A stretch of 64,000 nucleotides of DNA, taken from NCBI GenBank assembly GCA_030429345.1, contig JAUIFJ010000009.1, positions 86,035-150,034 of the forward strand, written 5' to 3'. The notes beneath the pieces were generated by a model. It searched no databases, was not told the origin of the DNA, and was given only the letters and a program-made list of their open reading frames with translations. Made by a program: the position numbers and the translations under genes. Shown here piece by piece: positions 42,607-50,449 of the stretch (the first letter of the stretch is position 1; each line of letters opens with the position of its first letter). Origin of the DNA: a bacterium (GTDB lineage: Bacteria > CAIWAD01).

Positions 42607-43743
42607 CTAGAGATAGCTTTCCCAGAGGGGCCCGGGAAAGAGCCGGCTCAGGCCCTTGCGCAGGCGGTCCCGCCAGTTTTCCCAGTTGTGCCCGTCGTAG
42701 GCCTCTTCGTAGGTGGTCTCGATGCCGTGCTTCTGCAGGAAGGGCACCAGCGAACGGTTCTCGTAGATCAGCGATTCGAACATGCCGCAGCTGACGAAGG
42801 CGCGGTTGACCGGCCTGCCTGGCGCCTTCCGAAAGGCGTTCATGAAGGCCACGACCGGGTCGAAGACCGGGCTGCGCGAGTGTCCGCCGATATCCGTGAA
42901 GGCGAAGGACCCGGACTGCAGCAGCAGCGAATCGAAAGCGCCGGGGTAGAGCCAGGCCGTCGACAGCGAAGCGACTCCGCCGAAGCTGGCGCCCATGAGG
43001 CTGCGCCCGGATCCTTCCGGAATCAGCGAATAGCGCTGCTCCAGGACCGGGACCAGCTCTTCGACGATGTGCCGCGCGTGGCGCTCGTCGTGGGCGTACT
43101 CGCGCAGGCGGTCGACCGGATTCGTCAGGGCGACGACCAGCGGCGAGACTTCACGCCGGGCGATCAGGTTGTCGAGCGCGTTGTCCAGCTGCGAGTAGCG
43201 AAGGTAGTCCTCGCCGTCGTGCACGACAAGCAGGCGATGGCGCCGGTAGGGGCGGTAGCCGGCAGGCAGGTAGACGCCGACCTGCCGCTCGCCCCCGAGA
43301 GCCTCGCTGCGGAGCGCGAAGCGCTCGATCCGCCCCTGCCTGACGGATGGATCACGGAAAGTCCAGTCGGGACGCTCGTAGTCGCCGCCGTGTGTCACCG
43401 AATTGCCGCCGAAGGGATCGTTGGCCACCTGCTCGTTGAGCGGATCGAAAATCCATTCCTCGTGGCCGTCCCGCGTGACGCCGAACTTGTACTCGATGCG
43501 CGAACCGGCGGGAAAATCGGCCTGCAGCACCCAGAGATCGGTGCCCTCGACCCGCTTCAGCGGAAGGCTGGAGGGCAGGCCGTAGATCCAGTGTCTTACG
43601 GCCACCTGCTCGGCCTCGCCGACGAAGGCGAAGGTCACGGAGCTGCCGTCCACATAGGGGAAGCTGACCTTCTGCAGGATGCGTTCCACATCCGCGGGGG
43701 CCGGTTCTGCGGGAAGGCTCTCGAAGAGGCGCGGGAGGCTCAT
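42607..43743 (-). CDS. Two-domain esterase (E-set plus alpha/beta hydrolase), enterochelin-esterase-like
   Basis: The protein has 378 residues from the ATG at 43743, overlapping the upstream stop by 4 bp. Residues about 25-125 form an early-set/CBM48-like beta sandwich (SSVTFAFVGEAEQVAVRHWI, WVLQADFPAGSRIEYKFGV, WIFDPLNEQVANDPFGGNS). Residues about 130-370 form an alpha/beta hydrolase with nucleophile SLMGASFGGVAS, and histidine in EEAYDGHNWENWRD. The order matches Fes-type enterochelin esterases and related acyl hydrolases. It is cytosolic. In this cluster it could hydrolyse or transfer an ester or thioester of the ligase product (inference). Confidence 0.85.
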   Translation of the reverse strand: MSLPRLFESLPAEPAPADVERILQKVSFPYVDGSSVTFAFVGEAEQVAVRHWIYGLPSSLPLKRVEGTDLWVLQADFPAGSRIEYKFGVTRDGHEEWIFDPLNEQVANDPFGGNSVTHGGDYERPDWTFRDPSVRQGRIERFALRSEALGGERQVGVYLPAGYRPYRRHRLLVVHDGEDYLRYSQLDNALDNLIARREVSPLVVALTNPVDRLREYAHDERHARHIVEELVPVLEQRYSLIPEGSGRSLMGASFGGVASLSTAWLYPGAFDSLLLQSGSFAFTDIGGHSRSPVFDPVVAFMNAFRKAPGRPVNRAFVSCGMFESLIYENRSLVPFLQKHGIETTYEEAYDGHNWENWRDRLRKGLSRLFPGPLWESYL

Positions 43744-44684
43744 GAGGCGAACTCCCGGACCTGGCCGTCGACTCCGAGCTGCCTCGCCGGGCCGGGTCCG
43801 CAGGAATGCCAGCGCCCGGCGCGGCGCTCCAGCACCGTGCCTTCGTCGAAGAGCACGCACTGGAAGGGCTCGAAGCGGCGGGCGAAAAGCTGGACGCGAA
43901 TCGGGTCCTCGAGCGCCAGGCGGCTGTCCCCCTCGGGCAGGGGCTGAATGGAGCCGCAGAGCCCCATGCCGGCGCGCAGCACTTCCGGATTGCCCTTGCC
44001 CTGCGGCGGGAAATCGTGGTAGAAGACCAGGCGTTCGGCCAGGGCCATGGCGCCGCCGGACCAGGCGATCACGGGGACGTCGCCGACGTGCTGCAACACG
44101 CCGAAGAGGCGCAGGCGGTTCAGCAGGATCGCCACGTGTCCCCCGGCGATGAGCAGCGCTCCCGAGCGGGAGAGGATCTCCGCCAGGTCCTTGCGGTGAG
44201 CGGCGAGCAGCGGACGCTCGGACAGGCGGAGGCGCGAGTCGTAGTCCTCGATCAGGCCCGTGACACGCTGCAGGTATTCGCTGTCCAGCCGGCGGATCAT
44301 GTCGACGGCCGAGGCGCGTTCCCCTTCCAGGGAGATCCCTGCCGGTCCAGGCAGGAGCAGCTCGCGGGCCGCGTCGAGCAGGTGGCCCAGGCGGGCGTTG
44401 TATACATCCCGCAAATGGCGCAGCACATCCTGCCGCTCGCGCAGCAGGCCGATCAGTTCCGTGTCCTCCGCGAAGAGGTGCTCCGAGCGGGCGAAGAGCT
44501 CCAGGTTGCGGCAGGGCCCGCCGATCGCCTCGCGCAGCTCCTGGTCCTCGCCCTCCTCCGTTTCCCAGCCGGCGGTCGTGTAGGCCGCCGGGGCGCGCAC
44601 TTCGACACGCTCGAGCAGGCGGATCAGCGAGGCGTAGGCCGGCTGCGGTCCGAGCAGGAACAGCCTGTCGCGCGGTTCAGCCAT
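43740..44684 (-). CDS. Protein with peptidase-S51-like (cyanophycinase-type) segment
   Basis: The protein has 314 residues from the ATG at 44684. The first 160 residues are helical (ELREAIGGPCRNLELFAR, LRHLRDVYNARLGHLLDAARELLL) and unassigned. Residues about 170-260 contain GALLIAGGHVAILLNRLRLFGVLQHVGDVPVIAWSGGAMALAERL-type sequence, in which GG-x-x-x-x-L and AWSGGAMAL resemble the S51 pattern (GGNQ..L; G-x-S-A/G-G-A) of dipeptidase E and cyanophycinase. The expected catalytic histidine may be in VFYHDFPPQGKG. The S51 link is a pattern match only. Placed between ligase and esterase genes with a 4-bp overlap downstream, it probably acts in the same pathway. Confidence 0.55.
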   Translation of the reverse strand: MAEPRDRLFLLGPQPAYASLIRLLERVEVRAPAAYTTAGWETEEGEDQELREAIGGPCRNLELFARSEHLFAEDTELIGLLRERQDVLRHLRDVYNARLGHLLDAARELLLPGPAGISLEGERASAVDMIRRLDSEYLQRVTGLIEDYDSRLRLSERPLLAAHRKDLAEILSRSGALLIAGGHVAILLNRLRLFGVLQHVGDVPVIAWSGGAMALAERLVFYHDFPPQGKGNPEVLRAGMGLCGSIQPLPEGDSRLALEDPIRVQLFARRFEPFQCVLFDEGTVLERRAGRWHSCGPGPARQLGVDGQVREFAS

Positions 44685-44738
44685 GGGCCGCTCCCGTCGG
44701 GATGTCCGCGTGGAGTCTCGCTGGAACAAGGGCGTGGA

Positions 44739-45962
44739 TCACTGGGCATGCACCTTCATCGTCCGGCCGACCTCGTCGAGCATGTGCCGCAGGTGGTCGA
44801 AATCCTCGTGTTTCATCCGTACCCAGGCATTGGCCATGTAGCCCGCCTCGACGCCCTGGGTCGGCGTGCCGGGATCGGGCAGGTGGCAATCCGTGATCCA
44901 TTCGCCGAAGCGCTCCCGGATCTCCCCGACGCCGCTGTAGCCGGCGATGCGGCCGTCGCGATCCGGCCGCAGGGCGATGATGCCGGCGGCAAAGCGCCGC
45001 GAGGGCTGCTGCGTCGTGTTGCCCTGCGTGACGGCCCGGGCCCACTGGTGATACAGGTCCATGTCGTTGGCCATGTTGTAGAGGTCCCAGGCGCGGACGC
45101 CGGGCGGCCGGCAGCCGATCTCGGAGAACTTGAGCCCCTTCGGCCCGAAGAACCATTCCATGTGCGTCGCCGCGGTGCCGATCTTCAGCGCCTCGATCAC
45201 CTGGCGGCCCATCCGCTTGACCTGGTCGTACTCGTCGACGCTGTCGATGCGGTTGGTCGTCACGAACTGCGGCGAGATCCAGCGGTGACGCATGGCCTCG
45301 AGCACATTGGGAAAGTAGTGGGTGATGAATTCGCAGGCGACCCTGCCGTCGATGGTGAGCGTGTCGTAGAAGCCCTCGTGGCCCTCGATGAACTCCTCGA
45401 CGGCCACATTGCCGCCTTGTCCCACATGGGAGGCGCGCAGGGCGCGCTCGAGCTCGTCCTCGCTTGTCACACGCCATGTGCCGGAGGCGCCGGCGCCGTC
45501 CCGCGGCTTGATGATCAGCGGAAAGCCCACTTCCCGCGCGAAGGCCAGGATCTCCTGGGCGTCCCCGCTGCCGATGGACTGGGCGCAGGGCACGCCGGCC
45601 TCGCGCAGCACCTGCTTCATGGAAGGCTTGTCGCGACAGAGCCAGGAGGTCTCGACGGAAATGCCGGGAATCGTGCAGGCCTCGCGCACCTTGGCCACGG
45701 TCATCACGTGGGCCTCGATCGTCGCCTCCAGGCGATCGACCCAGAGCTTGCCCTGCACGAAGCGGACGGCCTCGGTCAGGGCGCGCTCATCGGTGACATT
45801 GGGCAGGTGGATGTAGTCGAAAAGCCAGGATTTCAGCTCCTCGTCAAGACCCTCCTTCGGGGTCTCGCCGATGGCGATCACATTGGCTCCGGCCTGTTTC
45901 AGGCCGCGGACGAATTCGCGCTGGTTGCGCGGAAAGAACGGCTCGACAAAGATGACGTTCAT
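44739..45962 (-). CDS. ATP-grasp ligase, paralogue C of the amide-ligase cluster
   Basis: This 407-residue protein starts MNVIFVEPFFPRNQREFVRGLKQAGANVIAIGE, parallel to genes A and D. CRDKPSMKQVLREAGVPCAQS, GFPLIIKPRDGAGASGTWRV, VAVEEFIEGHEGFYDTLTIDG, THMEWFFGPKG and FSEIGCRPPGVRAWDLYN match A and D position by position, with the ATP-lysine, glycine loop and metal-binding Glu residues kept. The C-terminal domain (GIIALRPDRDGRIAGYSGVGEIRERFG) is also shared. It is the first gene of the minus-strand half of the cluster; gene D lies divergently 306 bp upstream. Confidence 0.88.
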   Translation of the reverse strand: MNVIFVEPFFPRNQREFVRGLKQAGANVIAIGETPKEGLDEELKSWLFDYIHLPNVTDERALTEAVRFVQGKLWVDRLEATIEAHVMTVAKVREACTIPGISVETSWLCRDKPSMKQVLREAGVPCAQSIGSGDAQEILAFAREVGFPLIIKPRDGAGASGTWRVTSEDELERALRASHVGQGGNVAVEEFIEGHEGFYDTLTIDGRVACEFITHYFPNVLEAMRHRWISPQFVTTNRIDSVDEYDQVKRMGRQVIEALKIGTAATHMEWFFGPKGLKFSEIGCRPPGVRAWDLYNMANDMDLYHQWARAVTQGNTTQQPSRRFAAGIIALRPDRDGRIAGYSGVGEIRERFGEWITDCHLPDPGTPTQGVEAGYMANAWVRMKHEDFDHLRHMLDEVGRTMKVHAQ

Positions 45963-46268
45963 GGCTTCTCTCTGCTGGGTTCAGGAACTGCTGTCCGGGG
46001 CCAAGAATGTGCCACTGCCGCCACGCTGGTGCAAGCCTTCCCGGTCCTCATGACAGACTTGCGCCCGGCCGCTGCGGGTGGTACATACGGGTGCGGGTGC
46101 CCTTCCTTCTCACTTCTCACGCGGAGATGCAGAGGGCGCGGGGGCAGCCCGTTCATGCAGCCAGGCGGATCCGGCAGAGCGCCGGTTCCATCACACAGAC
46201 CATCGTGCAGCTGCGGGAGTCTCCTCGCCCATGAGGGCTCCGGCCTGCCGCCAAGGGGTTGTCCAGCC
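45963..46268. other. Divergent intergenic region between ATP-grasp genes C and D
   Basis: 306 bases separate the two divergent ligase starts and must hold both promoters. I see no confident -35/-10 pair, riboswitch or large hairpin. A poor candidate coding stretch on the plus strand looks like composition. AAGGGG lies 11 bases before the gene D start, and GAGAGAAG before gene C. Confidence 0.45.
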
Positions 46269-47495
46269 ATGCAGAAGATCGTCTTTGTCGCTCCCTATTT
46301 CATGGAGGCCACCCTGCGCTTCGTGCGCGCGGCGGCGCGGGTGCCCGATTGCCGGCTGGCGCTGGTCAGCTGCGATCCGGCCGACAAGCTGCCGCCGGAT
46401 CTGAAGCAGGCCCTGGCGGCCCACTACGCCGTTCGCGACACCTCGACGGAACAGCTTCTGCACGGCGTGCAGCAGGTGGGGCGGCAGCTGGGCGGGATCG
46501 ATGCCCTGCTCGGAATGCTGGAGCAGATCCAGGTCTCGCTGGGGGAGATTCGCGATGCGCTCGGGCTGCGCGGCATGGGCGCGGCAGCGGCCCGCAATTT
46601 CCGCGACAAGGCCCTGATGAAGACGGTCCTCCGCGAGGCGGGCGTGCCCTGCGCGCGACACCGGGCGGTGACCACGGTCGAGGCGGGCATGGCCTTCGCC
46701 GCCGGGACGGGCTTTCCGCTGATCGTCAAGCCGCTGGACGGCGCCGGCGCCAAGGGCACCTTCCGCTGTGAGACAGCGGAGCAGCTGCAGGAATGCCTGC
46801 GGCATTCGCGGCCTTCGGAAGCCAATGTGCTGGTGCTGGAAGAGTTCATTCAGGGCAAGGAACGCTCCTTCGACAGCGTCTGCCTGGACGGGAAGATCCT
46901 CTGGTCCTCGATCTCGCACTACTTCCCGGGGCCGCTGGAAGTCGTGCGCGAACCCTGGATCCAATGGTGCGTGATGATTCCGCGGGAGGCGGACGATCCG
47001 CAGTCCGGGGACATCCGCGGTGTAGCACAGCAGGCCCTGACGGCCCTGGGCATGGAAACCGGCCTGAGCCATATGGAATGGTTCCTGCGCGAGGACGGCA
47101 GCCTGGCCGTCTCCGAAGTGGGCTGCCGCCCTCCCGGCGCCCAGTTCACCTCGCTGATCTCCTGGGCGCACGACTTCGACCTCTACCAGGCCTGGGCCGA
47201 TGTGCTGATCCACCAGCGCTTCCAGGCCCCGGAACGCAAGTTCGCCGCCGGAGCCGCCTACCTGCGCGGCATGGGCCGGGGCCGTGTCACGGCCGTCCAC
47301 GGCCTCGACCGCATCGCGAAGGACTTCGGCGGGATCGTCGTCGAGGCCAGCATTCCGAAACCCGGCATGGCCCCGACAGGAAGCTACGAGGGCGAAGGCC
47401 ACATCCTTGTGAGACACCCGGAGACGGAAGTGGTGAAGGAGGCGCTCAGGCGGATCGTGAGCACGGTGCGGGTGGAGCTGCGCGAAGACGCCTAG
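46269..47495 (+). CDS. ATP-grasp ligase, paralogue D of the amide-ligase cluster
   Basis: The protein has 408 residues from the ATG at 46269. It parallels A and C: MQKIVFVAPYFMEATLRFVRAA, FRDKALMKTVLREAGVPCARH, GFPLIVKPLDGAGAKGTFRC, LVLEEFIQGKERSFDSVCLDG, LSHMEWFLREDG and VSEVGCRPPGAQFTSL keep the ATP-binding and metal sites. The C-terminal domain (KFAAGAAYLRGMGRGRVTAVHGLDRI) is the part copied in the pseudogene at 49107. It is followed by 236 gene-free bases. By family it forms an amide or ester-like bond at the cost of ATP; substrates are unknown. Confidence 0.88.
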   Translation: MQKIVFVAPYFMEATLRFVRAAARVPDCRLALVSCDPADKLPPDLKQALAAHYAVRDTSTEQLLHGVQQVGRQLGGIDALLGMLEQIQVSLGEIRDALGLRGMGAAAARNFRDKALMKTVLREAGVPCARHRAVTTVEAGMAFAAGTGFPLIVKPLDGAGAKGTFRCETAEQLQECLRHSRPSEANVLVLEEFIQGKERSFDSVCLDGKILWSSISHYFPGPLEVVREPWIQWCVMIPREADDPQSGDIRGVAQQALTALGMETGLSHMEWFLREDGSLAVSEVGCRPPGAQFTSLISWAHDFDLYQAWADVLIHQRFQAPERKFAAGAAYLRGMGRGRVTAVHGLDRIAKDFGGIVVEASIPKPGMAPTGSYEGEGHILVRHPETEVVKEALRRIVSTVRVELREDA

Positions 47496-47731
47496 GCGAT
47501 TCCGCCGACAGGTCAACCTGGATCACAGCTACCCATCGTCATCCCAGGGAAACGATCAGGCAACTCGACCGGTCTGCGATTCGGCGATAGTGTCCGATCG
47601 ATCCTCTGGATACGCACGAACCGGGTTTTCCGCCGGAGAGAGGATCCGGCCGGCAATCGCCAAACCGCATGCCGGCCGGTGCCGCCGCGTCTGGAGCAGG
47701 GTTCCCCTTGCAGAACCCTTGTCCCCGTGTA

Positions 47732-48079
47732 TTACAAGCCTTGCTCGCAGAACTGCTCTACCGCCTGGAGGGCTTCAATCCCGTAGACCACCGCCGGACC
47801 GCCGCCCATCAGGATGGCCATGGAAACCGTTTCCACGATCTCCTCCTTGACCGCGCCCGCCTTCATCGCGTCATGGACATGGAAGGAGATGCACCCGTCG
47901 CAACGGACCGTGATGGCAATGCTGAGGGCGATCAGCTCCTTGGTCCTCGTGTCCAGTGCCCCGGGTTTCGTGCTGGCGACATGCAGCGCGCCAAAGCCTT
48001 TCATCACATCGGGCACCTCGTGCTCCAGCTTCTGCATCCAGTGCTGGAGTTCCTTGTAGTGGGAAGGAAAGTTCTTCAT
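47732..48079 (-). CDS. Carboxymuconolactone decarboxylase / AhpD-like protein
   Basis: This 115-residue all-helical protein matches the CMD/AhpD family. HEVPDVMKGFGALHVASTKPGALDTRTKELIALSIAITVRCDGCISFHVHDAMKAG-type sequence includes the C-x-x-C (RCDGC) and distal histidine used in peroxidase-type members. GAVKEEIVETVSMAILMGGGPAVVYG is the family C-terminus. It probably acts in peroxide or thiol chemistry. It lies 60 bp downstream of the ZIP-transporter gene on the same strand. Confidence 0.9.
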   Translation of the reverse strand: MKNFPSHYKELQHWMQKLEHEVPDVMKGFGALHVASTKPGALDTRTKELIALSIAITVRCDGCISFHVHDAMKAGAVKEEIVETVSMAILMGGGPAVVYGIEALQAVEQFCEQGL

Positions 48080-48139
48080 GACTCTCTCCGATCGCTAGTA
48101 TGTTGAACGACCGGCATCCGCGGCCTGAGCGACAAGAGC

Positions 48140-48901
48140 TCAGGAACCGCCCGCCGGTCCATGCATGGCAAAAGCCAGGAGCAGCGTCAGGGCCAGGCCG
48201 ATCACGAAAAGCCCGAATCGGCTGCCCGCCTGTCGCAGGGAGTGAATCCCCTTGATCTCCGGCACGAGGTCGGAGGCCGCGATGTATACGAAACTGCCTG
48301 CCCCGAAAAGGACCAGGCCCGACACATCAACGTCCTGCGAGATCCACAAGGCCAGCAAGGCACCCACCGGGAAGGTCAGGGCGGAGAGCAGGTTCCAGAG
48401 CAGGGCGCTGCGGTGGGCGAAGCCTCCGTGAACGAGGATCCCGAAGTCCCCGAGCTCCTGGGGGACCTCATGAATCGCCGCGGCGATCCAGGCGACGATG
48501 CCGGCCGAAGGATTGACCAGGAAGGTGCTCGCGATACCCAGCCCGCCCAGGAAGTTGTGGACGGCGTCGCCGGTGAGAATCAAGGTTGTCATCGGCTTGC
48601 GGACCGGGGGACGGGCGTGATGCGACTGGTGCCAGTGGAGGAACAGTTCCAGACCCAGGAAGGTCGTGAAGCCCGCCAGCAGCCAGATGCCGGCGGCAAG
48701 CATTCCCAACCCTGCCGTGCCTTCGGGAATCATGTGGAAAAAGGCGCCGCCAAGCAGGCTCCCGGCGGCAAGGGCGATCAAGGGAAGCAGCAGTCGTTCG
48801 AGCGTGGCCGGCTTGAGAAGGGTTGTCAGGCCTCCTATCAGCGCAATTGCGCTCATGAGCAGGCCGCCGACGAGAATCCAGATCAGGTTGTTGATCTGCA
48901 T
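48140..48901 (-). CDS. ZIP-family metal transporter
   Basis: This 253-residue membrane protein has about eight hydrophobic spans. The ZIP signatures are present: GGAFFHMIPEG in the third span, GDAVHNFLGGLGIASTFLV in TM4 with His-Asn metal ligands, and AAIHEVPQELGDFGILVHGG in TM5 with His-Glu-x-x-x-Glu. A histidine-containing loop (LHWHQSHHARPP) lies between TM3 and TM4, as in many zinc importers. It probably imports Zn or other divalent metals. It is upstream of the AhpD-like gene on the same strand. Confidence 0.93.
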   Translation of the reverse strand: MQINNLIWILVGGLLMSAIALIGGLTTLLKPATLERLLLPLIALAAGSLLGGAFFHMIPEGTAGLGMLAAGIWLLAGFTTFLGLELFLHWHQSHHARPPVRKPMTTLILTGDAVHNFLGGLGIASTFLVNPSAGIVAWIAAAIHEVPQELGDFGILVHGGFAHRSALLWNLLSALTFPVGALLALWISQDVDVSGLVLFGAGSFVYIAASDLVPEIKGIHSLRQAGSRFGLFVIGLALTLLLAFAMHGPAGGS

Positions 48902-49106
48902 GGCAGTGCCATTCCGCTCTGCCGATCCTGCGTCCAGGGGACGCGCAATATCGGCGTTATTCTACCGGATGGTACGCAGCAAACAGCTACGAATCAAGGC
49001 CACGGGCACAGGGAAAGTTTGAAGGCTTCCTGAGGCTTTGGTCAGCCATGTTTTGCCTGAATCAAATTCTGAGATTGGTTCCACGATCAAATACACTATT
49101 GCTATT

Positions 49107-49383
49107 CCACCAGCGCTTCCAGGCCCCGGAGCGCAAATAGGCCGCCGGCGCCGCCTACCTGCGCGGCATGGGCCAGGAGCGTGTCACGGCCGTCCACGGC
49201 CTCGACCGCATCGCGAAGGACTTCGGCGGCATCGTCGTCGAGGCCAGCATTCCGAAACCCGGCATGGCCCCGACAGGAAGCTACGAGGGCGAAGGGCACA
49301 TCCTTGTGAGACACCCGGAGACGGAAGTGGTGATGGAGGCGCTCAGGCGGATCGTGAGCACGGTGCGGGTGGAGCTGGGGTAG
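49107..49383 (+). pseudogene. 3' fragment copy of the ATP-grasp gene D
   Basis: Bases 49107-49377 align without gaps to 47210-47480 of the ATP-grasp D gene (constant offset 1897). By eye I count 11 differences in 271 bases, about 96% identity. An in-frame TAG replaces a Phe codon (at 49138-49140), and Arg-Gly becomes Gln-Glu; several other changes are silent. Nothing homologous to the N-terminal two thirds of gene D is present, so it cannot make a working ligase. It arose by a recent partial duplication with about 1.6 kb (AhpD and ZIP genes) between the copies. Confidence 0.92.
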
Positions 49384-49430
49384 GGGGTTCGAAGCGGAAG
49401 AATGTCACACCTGCGTGACTCCTTCGATGG

Positions 49431-49892
49431 CTATCGCGCCAGGCGAGCGTCGAAGCGAAAGTCCTTGCAGGATGCGATGATGACCTGCGCAGTGGCCGGG
49501 TGCAGCGGATTGATCAGGTAGTTGGATTCTTCCGGAATCACGATCGAGGGCACCTGTAGCACAGGGGATCGTTTCGATTCCAGCCAGTCCGTCCCCATGT
49601 CCTTGAGCAGTGGATTCTCGTCGAAGACCTGCCAGTTCCGCGGCAGGGTATCACGGGGAAGGACTTCGATCTCCAGATCCTCCGGCAAGTCCACTTCCTG
49701 TTGCACAAGGTCCGCTGGCGCCAGATCCCGGTCCACATGGACCAGTACTTCCAGCGCGGCAAGGGCCAGCGACTGGCTGGTGTATACGACAGGATGGCCC
49801 CGCCGATGCCAGCGGCCGGAAGCGAAGAGACCGCCCTTGCCCGAAAGGGAATCTGCAGCGTAGGCCTTGCGACAGATTCTCCAGACGCGCAT
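49431..49892 (-). CDS. RES-domain toxin
   Basis: This 153-residue protein matches the RES family of NAD+-degrading toxins. MRVWRICRKAYAADSLSGKGGLFASGRWHRRGHPVVYTSQSLALAALEVLVH-type sequence holds the conserved Arg (RVWRI and GRWH), Tyr and Glu (ALEVLVH) positions, and SNYLINPLHPATAQV the C-terminal N-P-x-H motif. RES toxins such as MbcT or ParT break down or transfer from NAD+/NADP. The start overlaps the antitoxin stop by one base (TGATG), the usual antitoxin-first order. Confidence 0.92.
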   Translation of the reverse strand: MRVWRICRKAYAADSLSGKGGLFASGRWHRRGHPVVYTSQSLALAALEVLVHVDRDLAPADLVQQEVDLPEDLEIEVLPRDTLPRNWQVFDENPLLKDMGTDWLESKRSPVLQVPSIVIPEESNYLINPLHPATAQVIIASCKDFRFDARLAR

Positions 49893-50344
49893 CAGCTATG
49901 GATGCCGTAATTCAGGCGATCCAGCAGCTCCTCCACCTGGCGCTCGCCGATTTCCGTATCCAGCAGGGAGATGGGGGTTTCTCCGGTCAGGGCCTGGTTC
50001 TCGCGATTGAGCCAGGTGCGCGCTTTCTCGATGCTGCCCAGGACATGGGAAGCCTGAAGCAGTAGGCGCACGATGCGGTAGAGGCGATCCGATTCAATCG
50101 GCGAAAGCACCTGGCTGGCCTTGCGTCGCGCAAGGGTTCGGGAGGCGACGCCCAGCAACTCCGCCAGACCGGCGGCACTGAAGTGCAGGGCCGAGCTTAC
50201 GGACTCGAAGGCGGCATAGGGAAATCCGCTGCGCAGGGCGGCTTTCAGCTCCCGAGGGGTTCGAATCCTTCGCTCGAAGACCCTGGGGCCACCCAGAAGC
50301 GCGACGACCTGGCGCGTATGCTGATCTATCTTTGTGGATGCCAT
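49892..50344 (-). CDS. Xre/MbcA/ParS-type (DUF2384) antitoxin
   Basis: This 150-residue protein matches RES-partner antitoxins. The middle part (AGLAELLGVASRTLARRKASQVLSPIESDRLYRIVRLLLQASHVLGSIEKARTWLNRENQALTGETPISLLDTEIG-type sequence) is the DNA-binding helix-turn-helix followed by the DUF2384 C-terminus, with the signature W-L-N-R-x-N-x-A-L-x-G-x-x-P. It should neutralise the RES toxin and repress the pair. No clear ribosome binding site lies before the ATG at 50344; repeats upstream cover that region. Confidence 0.92.
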   Translation of the reverse strand: MASTKIDQHTRQVVALLGGPRVFERRIRTPRELKAALRSGFPYAAFESVSSALHFSAAGLAELLGVASRTLARRKASQVLSPIESDRLYRIVRLLLQASHVLGSIEKARTWLNRENQALTGETPISLLDTEIGERQVEELLDRLNYGIHS

Positions 50345-50369
50345 ATGTCATATATCATAATGCCATATG
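50338..50369. promoter_or_regulatory. Direct repeats at the antitoxin start, probable operator
   Basis: ATGCCATATG occurs at 50338-50347 and again at 50360-50369, 22 bp apart (two helical turns), with an AT-rich TATATCATA between. The first copy includes the start codon of the antitoxin. Each has a CATATG palindromic core. The site is the only strongly AT-rich pocket nearby. Binding by the Xre-type antitoxin is inferred. Confidence 0.55.
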
Positions 50370-50449
50370 GCTACTTCTGCAAGAGGTTTCATGGCAGCCT
50401 TTGGACTCGGTCGAAGGATTCCTTTCGTCCATGCAGCGGCGGAAGCCCC

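Noticed and set aside
43806-47495. Plus-strand open frame of 1229 codons across the ligase cluster
   Set aside because: Only its last third (from 46269) is real, encoding ATP-grasp D; the upstream part is antisense to genes at 43740 and 44739.
47210-49383. Composite transposon bounded by the repeated 271-bp segment
   Set aside because: The repeat is part of a ligase coding region, has no terminal inverted repeats and no transposase lies between the copies.
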